Shown in pieces: positions 59,621-64,000 of a stretch of 64,000 bases of DNA. The translations under genes and the position numbers were made by a program. This stretch comes from Buttiauxella sp. A111 (GTDB taxonomy: Bacteria; Pseudomonadota; Gammaproteobacteria; Enterobacterales; Enterobacteriaceae). Each line of letters begins with the position of its first letter. Positions within the stretch are counted from its first letter, which is position 1. The notes below the pieces were generated by a model. The model saw nothing but the letters and a program-made list of their open reading frames with translations. It ran no database searches and had not been told where the DNA came from. The stretch lies in NCBI RefSeq assembly GCF_014189855.1, contig NZ_BJFN01000001.1, positions 806,001 through 870,000 of the forward strand. The letters are read 5' to 3'.

Positions 59621-60340
59621 ATCGCTGCGGCAGTAGCTGATGCTGTATTCGATAGGCCTGTTTTGGGGATCAAAGGCGACTTGTTTGATCACCAGAACCG
59701 GCACAGGTGTTTCCAGTTTGATATGCGACTGGAATTCGCTGTCCGGCATTCTGGCACTCACACGACTGCGGGTGCGCTGCGGAATAATATTCTGGCTGCG
59801 GAAATAGTCATACAACGAGACGCCGATATCATCGGCATCTGCAATCAATTGCGCAGGCACATACGATTCCTCGACTGATACCGCATCTTCATCAACGTAA
59901 CGAATGCGTTTGAGTAAGAACACGTCGCTGTCCGCCGCCACATCCAGTTGTTCAGCAACTTCCGGCGAGCATTTCACCACCCGTTTATTGACCCACAGTG
60001 TGTTCGGTTTTTTACCGCGCAAAACCACCTGTTGAGAAAATCCACGCGCCTCTTTGAGCGAATACTCAAAAGTGGTGTTAATTTGCGTACCGTAACCTCT
60101 CGAACGTGTTACCACCCCATCATCTTCCAGCGTCTGCATTGCTTTGCGCACCGTGATGCGCGAAACACCGGTCAACTGGCTGAGATCGCGCTCACCCGGC
60201 AGAATATTGCCCTGCGGCAAAATACCGCTACGCACAGCCGCCTTCACCGTTTCGGCGAATTTCAAATACAACGGTGTGTTATCGGCCTGCGAAAACCGCT
60301 GGATAAGCTGTTCAATGAGCTGAGTGTGAACCTGTTCCAT
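59594..60340 (-). CDS. yegW: YegW, GntR/HutC-family transcriptional regulator
   Basis: 248 residues from the ATG at 60340 (MEQVHTQLIEQLIQRF), exactly the E. coli length. Winged helix at about 20-85 with LPGERDLSQLTGVSRITVRKAMQTLEDDGVVTRSRGYGTQI, then a UTRA ligand-binding domain (about 100-245) of the HutC class. It most likely responds to a small ligand related to the substrates of yegTUV. The stop overlaps the 3' end of yegV on the other strand; yegX of E. coli is absent before thiD. Confidence 0.94.
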   Translation of the reverse strand: MEQVHTQLIEQLIQRFSQADNTPLYLKFAETVKAAVRSGILPQGNILPGERDLSQLTGVSRITVRKAMQTLEDDGVVTRSRGYGTQINTTFEYSLKEARGFSQQVVLRGKKPNTLWVNKRVVKCSPEVAEQLDVAADSDVFLLKRIRYVDEDAVSVEESYVPAQLIADADDIGVSLYDYFRSQNIIPQRTRSRVSARMPDSEFQSHIKLETPVPVLVIKQVAFDPQNRPIEYSISYCRSDLYVFVCEE

Positions 60341-60391
60341 GTCGCGCAAGTATCCGGAAGATGAAGAGAAAGAGCCCAAGTATATACCGGA

Positions 60392-61201
60392 TTACCACCA
60401 TTCATGAAAGTGATGTACAGGCCCAATTCCGCCTCCGACCTCCAGTGAATCCGCCTGCTCCAACGCCTGAGATAGCCATTTTTTCGCAGCATCGATGGTT
60501 TGCGGCCAGTTGTTATAGCGCGGATAAAGTGCAGCGAGTGCCGCAGATAATGTGCAACCTGTTCCGTGAGTATGACGGGTTTGCACACGCGGTGCGGTAA
60601 AGCGCTGCGCGCCGTCACGGGTAAATAACCAATCCGGGCTTTCAGCATCATCAAGATGACCGCCTTTCATCAGCACGGCCTGGCAGCCCAACCCTAACAA
60701 AGCATCACCCTGCTGTTTCATTTCCCGCTCATTGCGTGCATGGGGCGCATCCAGCAGTGCTGCGGCTTCCGGCAGGTTCGGCGTAATCAATGCCACTTGC
60801 GGTAATAGCCTGCGACGTAAGCTGTCAACCGCCGAAGGTGCAAGCAAGGGATCGCCGCTTTTCGCCAGCATCACCGTGTCGAGCACCACATTTTGCGCGT
60901 GATAAAACGCCAGCCGCTCCGCTACCGCTTCAACAATATCGGTTTCAGCTAACATGCCGATTTTTATGGTATCGATGCGCACGTCACTCAACACTGAATC
61001 CAGCTGGGCGGCAACAAACGCGGGCTCAATGCGATAGACCGACTGCACGCCACTCGTGTTCTGCGCCACGAGCGCGGTAACCACACTGGTGCCATACGCG
61101 CCCAACGCCGAGAAAGTTTTCAGGTCGGCCTGAATGCCCGCGCCACCGCTTGGATCGGTTCCGGCAATGGTCAGCGCATTGATTCGTTTTAATCCTTTCA
61201 T
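60392..61201 (-). CDS. thiD: ThiD, hydroxymethylpyrimidine (phosphate) kinase
   Basis: 269 residues (E. coli 266; the start [11 protein letters not shown] is three residues longer). Ribokinase-like fold with [22 protein letters not shown] at the N-terminus, [14 protein letters not shown] in the middle and the anion-hole motif [17 protein letters not shown] near residue 215. It phosphorylates HMP to HMP-P and HMP-PP for thiamine synthesis. Its start overlaps the thiM stop by 4 nt, so both genes are controlled by the riboswitch upstream of thiM. Confidence 0.96.
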   Translation of the reverse strand: MKGLKRINALTIAGTDPSGGAGIQADLKTFSALGAYGTSVVTALVAQNTSGVQSVYRIEPAFVAAQLDSVLSDVRIDTIKIGMLAETDIVEAVAERLAFYHAQNVVLDTVMLAKSGDPLLAPSAVDSLRRRLLPQVALITPNLPEAAALLDAPHARNEREMKQQGDALLGLGCQAVLMKGGHLDDAESPDWLFTRDGAQRFTAPRVQTRHTHGTGCTLSAALAALYPRYNNWPQTIDAAKKWLSQALEQADSLEVGGGIGPVHHFHEWW

Positions 61202-61989
61202 GCCAGAGCCTCCACATGAAGCCCGTAAAGCGCGTCGAGAAAGGCTGGAATAAAACTGCCTGGGCCACGGCTCTCTGAGATGGCCTGTTGACCCGCAATC
61301 TTCATAAACTGGCAGGCGGCGGCGACGTTATCAAGCCGCGAGCCAGGCAATGAACAACAGGCAGCCACCACAGCAGATAACGCACAACCAGTGCCGACCA
61401 CACGCGTCATCAAAACGCCTCCACCCGCAACACTCCAGCTATTTTCACCGTCTGTGATGTAGTCTCGCTCACCGGTTACCACAACAATCGTCCCCACCCG
61501 TTGTGCCAGAGCCTGTGCGGCGGGAAGTGCAGAAAGTGCATCGTCGATGCTATCCACACCGCGCCCACCGGAATGGCCACTCGCCAGCGCCAGGATCTCC
61601 GACGCATTCCCGCGAATAACGGCCGGTTTTAGGGCGAGCGCCTCATGGGCAAACTGCGTACGAAACGTCAGGCCGCCAACAGCAACCGGATCAAGCACCC
61701 AGGGTGTGGAGGATTCATTTGCAGCATGAATGGCTGCAAGCATGGCGTGACGACGTTCAGCGGTCAGAGTGCCAATATTGATCAGCAGCGCATGGGCAAC
61801 AGGGCTAAATTGAGCGGCTTCTTGCGCTTCAATCACCATGGCCGGAGCGGCACCGATGGCAAGCAAAACATTAGCCGTAAAACTCTGCACCACATCGTTA
61901 GTCATGCAGTGAACAAGAGGGGAAGTTGTGCGAAGTTGCAGTAAAATCGACGCGGCGATATGGCCGGGTAGCAGGTCAGGTTGCATCAT
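61198..61989 (-). CDS. thiM: ThiM, hydroxyethylthiazole kinase
   Basis: 263 residues from the ATG at 61989; a second ATG follows directly at 61986 and either may be used, with AGGAG at 61994-61998. The longer open frame runs back through the riboswitch expression platform. Motifs: [35 protein letters not shown] and [16 protein letters not shown] (anion hole). It salvages the thiazole moiety by phosphorylation. It is the first gene of thiMD. Confidence 0.96.
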   Translation of the reverse strand: MMQPDLLPGHIAASILLQLRTTSPLVHCMTNDVVQSFTANVLLAIGAAPAMVIEAQEAAQFSPVAHALLINIGTLTAERRHAMLAAIHAANESSTPWVLDPVAVGGLTFRTQFAHEALALKPAVIRGNASEILALASGHSGGRGVDSIDDALSALPAAQALAQRVGTIVVVTGERDYITDGENSWSVAGGGVLMTRVVGTGCALSAVVAACCSLPGSRLDNVAAACQFMKIAGQQAISESRGPGSFIPAFLDALYGLHVEALA

Positions 61990-61993
61990 AAAG

Positions 61994-62028
61994 CTCCTGT
62001 CCGGCGCGAAGAAGGGATGCCGGACAGG
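61994..62028 (-). promoter_or_regulatory. SD-sequestering hairpin of the thiM riboswitch
   Basis: CCTGTCCGGC (62019-62028 read on the minus strand) pairs with GCCGGACAGG (61996-62005 on the minus strand), ten perfect pairs. The 3' arm contains AGG of the AGGAG ribosome binding site (61994-61998), so folding would hide it from the ribosome. This is the expected translational expression platform. Confidence 0.75.
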
Positions 62029-62029
62029 C

Positions 62030-62110
62030 ATCTGACTTCCCTACGCTGGCATTATCCAGATCAGGTGGTACGGGTATTTCTCAGCCTTCACAAAGAAGGG
62101 CACCCCGAGT
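62030..62110 (-). ncRNA. TPP riboswitch (THI element) controlling thiMD
   Basis: On the minus strand the conserved TPP aptamer is seen in order: CTCGGGGTGCCC (P1/P2), GGCTGAGAAATACCCG (pyrimidine-sensing J3-2 region), ACCTGATCTGGATAATGCC (P4/P5 pyrophosphate region) and CAGCGTAGGGAAG closing the fold. It lies directly upstream of thiM and represses thiMD when thiamine pyrophosphate is bound. No T-rich terminator follows, which fits translational control. Confidence 0.96.
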
Positions 62111-62623
62111 CATTTAGATTACATCTCTTTACTTTTTACTAGGTTAGGGGAAGTTTCTTACTGATGCAAGCCCGCCCTTCCGGTTATTGCTTCTTCACGC
62201 TGTACCTCACTTTGTACCATAGTGGCTCAAGAAATCGAACAGTCTGTGACCCTTTTAGAACTGGATCTGATTCTTTGACATGAAACAGTCCCCTCAGCTA
62301 CACACACATAACAACTAGTCATGCATACCGTACATGCGGGAGGCTGAGGACCTTTAGTAATCACGTAGTCTATTGCAGCAGAACGCACTGCAACCATGAC
62401 CAAAGTTCACCGCTGAGTAGTAATCGGGATATCGCAGGCACGTAGAAGCGCTGCGTGAGAACGACAACAAAATTTTACACAGATGGATCAATTTGTTATG
62501 GCGAGACGGGAATATACCTTAGGCAAAGTGGGGCAGAGGAATTATATCGCCCCCACGAAGTGGCATGACAAAATTATTGGTCATCATCTGGCGATTCACC
62601 ACTATCAATAAGAGATATCATCA
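62111..62623. other. Non-coding region between thiMD and the peptidase gene
   Basis: About 510 bp with no supported gene, lower in G+C than the thi genes. It must contain the thiM promoter near 62130-62170 (a TTGCAT at 62164-62169 on the minus strand is a possible -35). Two distant arms CCTCAGC (62292-62298) and GCTGAGG (62343-62349) are complementary. I see no tRNA, integrase or insertion-sequence end. Confidence 0.5.
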
Positions 62624-64000
62624 CTACAAATTTCTCCTCAACCCTGCTGCCTCCTCATTTTCTGGTTGTGATTGGGCTCTGAGACGAACAGCTGGATCAC
62701 CAAGGACAACATAATTACGGCAGTCGTCACGCATCGTTCGCAACGCTAACAGATCGGCATCTTTGATCGCCTCTCCGTCATTCGCCCTACGCAATAAATC
62801 CACAAGCTCAGCACTCCATACACCCCACTGGCTGTTGAACTCGTCAGTTGCCAACCCAACCCGTTGCCCAAAAAGGACACGTGAAACTACATCACCAAGT
62901 CCTTGAGGTTGCGCAGTTCCCCTTCGAGTCTGAAAACTAGATGCCCATGCCCGGTCAACATGCCCGAGCACCGCCAGGACACCACCGTTAGGTATCGTCA
63001 TTAATTTTTGCGGCAGACGAGAGGTCACCGGAATAGAAGCTATTTGTCGATTTTTTTCAGAAAACTGAAAGTCGTCATACTGCGGCGTGCCCGCGCTATA
63101 ACAGGCAAAAAGTAGAAGTAATGCCCCATGCAAATTGGCATTATCCGGTACATCTTCCGAACTAAACCAGTGCTGGTCATTAATCACACCATAACCTGGC
63201 CAGTCGTCACAGACGATAGCCCCCTGCAGTTTGGTCTGCCGTGGATCGTCATAATCAAACGCTATACCATGTGTTCCGGTTATGAGTAGCGATGGTGCCT
63301 GCACTGGATGGCAAAGAACTTGCCTGAATTTAGCTTTAGTAGCTTGGCCGTTCAGCGCCGTACACATGTGAAAACCATATTTACTGCCCAACGGCGGATG
63401 TTTATCGTCGCCATAAGCAAATGGCACAGCTACTTTATGCGTAAAAAGCTGAGTAGCTCGGTCAAAGTCGTGACAGGTAGCAAAAAGTTCAATTTCCCGC
63501 CTAGTAGTACGCGTATTATCCCGTTCAAATGCAACAACACTAGTAGCGTAGCACCGATAGTCATCCAGCGCAGGGAAATCCAATCGTCCAACTCCTGCGA
63601 CAATATCTAACGAATACTGAAAACAAAACGGGATCTCTGTGGGAGGCCCCACCAAAGTCAAGTAAAATGGAACACCGCAGGCCGGATCAATCAGCATTAA
63701 TGCGGCACCATGGCGATTCAGCCACTGATTAGCCGTCTCACCGTATTTGTAGCCCTGTTCGCCTGAAAATATACGAAACCGTTCGCAAGCCTGTGACTGG
63801 CGCAGTGCCAGTAAGGGGTCTAGAGCCTCCAGCCATGGTTTTGGATCGACTTTAGCTGGAAAAATAATGCCCCATCCTGCATCTCGAAGATCATCCGGAT
63901 TAACATCAAATACAACCCCTGCTCGTGGTCGCCCATGAGTAAGAGCCGTTCCGAGATGACGACAAAAAATGTCCTCCTGCTGCAGTAAAATAGGCGGACA
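62624..64000 (-). CDS. Clan CD (C25/caspase-like) peptidase, 5' end outside window
   Basis: The reading frame is open to the right edge, giving 458 residues of the C-terminal part; the ATG at 63697 is internal and not the likely start. C25-type features: YLTLVGPPTEIPF (near the LLVGD-x-IP motif of gingipain-like peptidases), then a His in SLLITGTHG (codon at 63269-63271) and a Cys in LLLLFACYSAGTP (codon at 63101-63103), the expected catalytic dyad with hydrophobic beta strands before each residue. The C-terminal part has NYVVLGDPAVRLRAQ, also common in C25 proteins. Substrate and partner are unknown; such proteases occur in bacterial immune systems, which is only a possibility here. Confidence 0.75.
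   Translation of the reverse strand, partial: CPPILLQQEDIFCRHLGTALTHGRPRAGVVFDVNPDDLRDAGWGIIFPAKVDPKPWLEALDPLLALRQSQACERFRIFSGEQGYKYGETANQWLNRHGAALMLIDPACGVPFYLTLVGPPTEIPFCFQYSLDIVAGVGRLDFPALDDYRCYATSVVAFERDNTRTTRREIELFATCHDFDRATQLFTHKVAVPFAYGDDKHPPLGSKYGFHMCTALNGQATKAKFRQVLCHPVQAPSLLITGTHGIAFDYDDPRQTKLQGAIVCDDWPGYGVINDQHWFSSEDVPDNANLHGALLLLFACYSAGTPQYDDFQFSEKNRQIASIPVTSRLPQKLMTIPNGGVLAVLGHVDRAWASSFQTRRGTAQPQGLGDVVSRVLFGQRVGLATDEFNSQWGVWSAELVDLLRRANDGEAIKDADLLALRTMRDDCRNYVVLGDPAVRLRAQSQPENEEAAGLRRNL

Noticed and set aside
62292-62349. Complementary arms CCTCAGC/GCTGAGG as an attachment or integron attC site
   Set aside because: The arms are short, the core sites of attC are missing and no integrase is seen in the window.
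63695-63697. ATG at 63697 as the start of the peptidase gene
   Set aside because: The frame is open for a further 101 codons to the window edge with protein-like composition, so the gene is cut by the edge.

Overview
The window is chromosomal DNA of a member of the Enterobacteriaceae. Nearly every gene is full length and in the order known from Escherichia coli around 45-47 min (galF - colanic acid cluster - yegH asmA dcd udk yegE alkA yegD - mdtABCD baeSR - yegQ cyaR yegS - fbaB - yegTUVW - thiD thiM). Protein sequences are close to, but clearly not, E. coli. The genus cannot be fixed from sequence alone; a Buttiauxella/Kluyvera-like organism is a guess.

Region 1 (1-23760, minus strand) is the 5' end of galF and the complete colanic acid operon wza-wzb-wzc-wcaA-B-C-D-E-F-gmd-fcl-gmm-wcaI-manC-manB-wcaJ-wzxC-wcaK-wcaL-wcaM. 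It makes GDP-fucose, assembles the repeat unit on undecaprenyl phosphate, flips it, polymerises it and exports it. A JUMPstart/ops element and a candidate RcsAB box lie upstream of wza. Four of five copies of a GC-rich mosaic palindromic repeat sit between genes of this operon, and one supplies the C-terminus of WzxC.

Region 2 (24262-35222) holds yegH, asmA, dcd, udk, the diguanylate cyclase dgcE, alkA and the Hsp70-like yegD. Region 3 (35223-46700) is the mdtABCD-baeSR efflux/two-component operon, with an ERIC element between a candidate BaeR box and mdtA.

Region 4 (46701-52114) is accessory. It carries three exported proteins on the minus strand: an inverse-autotransporter beta-barrel protein, a ZirS/SinI-like secreted protein and a ZirU-like protein with bacterial Ig-like and C-type-lectin-like domains. 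A winged-helix regulator and several DNA dyads lie upstream. The set resembles the zirTSU secretion system of Salmonella and occupies the place of yegP.

Region 5 (52294-62110) is conserved: trhP, the sRNA gene cyaR with a class II CRP site, the lipid kinase yegS, fbaB (the E. coli gat operon is absent here), the yegTUVW nucleoside-type gene set, and thiMD under a TPP riboswitch. Region 6 (62111-64000) is a second accessory segment: about 500 bp of non-coding DNA, then the 3' part of a clan CD (C25/caspase-like) peptidase gene that runs off the right edge.
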